Positions 63,704 through 64,000 of a DNA stretch of 64,000 nucleotides are shown piece after piece; position 1 is the stretch's first letter, and every line of letters starts with the position of its first letter. Source of the stretch: Caldilineaceae bacterium. Its GTDB lineage: Bacteria; Chloroflexota; Anaerolineae; Caldilineales; Caldilineaceae. Below the pieces are notes generated by a model. The model was not told where the DNA came from. It searched no databases and saw nothing but the letters and a program-made list of their open reading frames with translations. Position numbers and translations under genes: made by a program. The stretch is taken from NCBI GenBank assembly GCA_022823185.1, contig JAJDXQ010000045.1:62001-126000 (forward strand). Reading direction: 5' to 3'.

Positions 63704-64000
63704 TCATGTCAGGCGGGATCCCGGATAGGAGAAGCCGGAGCGATAGAATTCTGAGAGGGGGCTCTGCCTTTCATCGGCCGGCAGATGGTCAGCATTGAGA
63801 ATGCTCAGATAGATCAGTTCATCCAGCCTTTCCTGGCGCAGTTGGTCGCCCCAGAGGATGGGGACAACGCCCTTCCAGCGTTCCTGGAGAAAGTCTCGCA
63901 GGAGCAGGTTGGGCTGGGAGACGGCTGCGGCGGGGTCTATGGCGGGGGAGGGGCGGCGGGGTTCGGGCTGGGCGGCCGGCGCGGGTTCTGCGGGGCCGCC
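63704..64000 (-). CDS. glpA: C-terminal part of glycerol-3-phosphate dehydrogenase subunit A, cut by the window edge
   Basis: 98 codons and a TGA at 63704-63706; the frame is open to the window end. A proline/alanine-rich linker precedes LLLRDFLQERWKGVVPILWG, then DQLRQERLDELIYLSILNAD and SEFYRSGFSYPGSRL. The FLQERWKG...LWG...LRQE...IY pattern resembles the C-terminus of GlpA, and its position directly upstream of glpB supports this. The catalytic FAD domain is outside the window. Confidence 0.75.
   Translation of the reverse strand, partial: GGPAEPAPAAQPEPRRPSPAIDPAAAVSQPNLLLRDFLQERWKGVVPILWGDQLRQERLDELIYLSILNADHLPADERQSPLSEFYRSGFSYPGSRLT

Overview
The window looks like a chromosomal segment of a free-living or host-associated bacterium of the Chloroflexota type, most like the Caldilineales/Anaerolineae. 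This is inferred from the G+C-rich coding sequence, the many ABC importers with lipoprotein binding proteins, the Uma2 protein, the multi-TM DUF5656-like protein and the many phytanoyl-CoA dioxygenase and Gfo/Idh/MocA genes. No rRNA or tRNA was seen, so the placement is an inference.

Layout. 1-3955: two peptide-type ABC permeases, a cupin and a Gfo/Idh/MocA oxidoreductase. 4092-5632: a lower-G+C two-gene module, an SMC/RecF-like ATPase overlapping a putative PD-(D/E)XK nuclease, which is a candidate defence pair. 5829-10915: a nitrilase-fold protein without its catalytic cysteine, then on the minus strand an FprA-like ferredoxin-NADP reductase, a small membrane protein and a peptide-type binding protein. 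10916-11513: a 600-base gap with a promoter and a strikingly base-paired leader. 11514-22717: a sugar importer cluster (two near-identical binding proteins, a GH36 alpha-galactosidase, two permeases) followed by a ThDP enzyme, an oxidoreductase and a lone membrane-fusion lipoprotein. 23096-26441: a second sugar importer. 26678-34298: a third sugar importer interleaved with an epimerase, an amidohydrolase, a PhyH dioxygenase and two unknown proteins. 34451-40545: a complete five-gene peptide/opine-type importer.

40612-50255: four related beta-propeller proteins, interrupted in the middle by a low-G+C McrBC type IV restriction system and a Uma2 nuclease. 50310-54440: a luciferase-like flavin enzyme, two PhyH dioxygenases and an oxidoreductase. 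54507-59681: on the minus strand a CHAT caspase-like protein and a large fusion of a glycosidase-like barrel to an O-antigen-ligase-like membrane domain; on the plus strand a membrane protein. 59742-64000: a minus-strand glpA(partial)-glpB-glpC-panE-like operon.

How the parts fit. Most of the window is uptake and catabolism of organic solutes: binding proteins feed permeases, and the oxidoreductases, dioxygenases, epimerase, amidohydrolase and glycosidase process what is imported. The sugar importers carry no ATPase of their own and must share one encoded elsewhere. Every binding-protein gene whose 3' end lies in the window is followed by a strong inverted repeat, probably holding binding protein in excess over permease. 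Two foreign-looking islands (4092-5632 and 43699-47115) supply nuclease-linked, probably antiviral, functions. All functions are read from sequence by eye; no database search was run.
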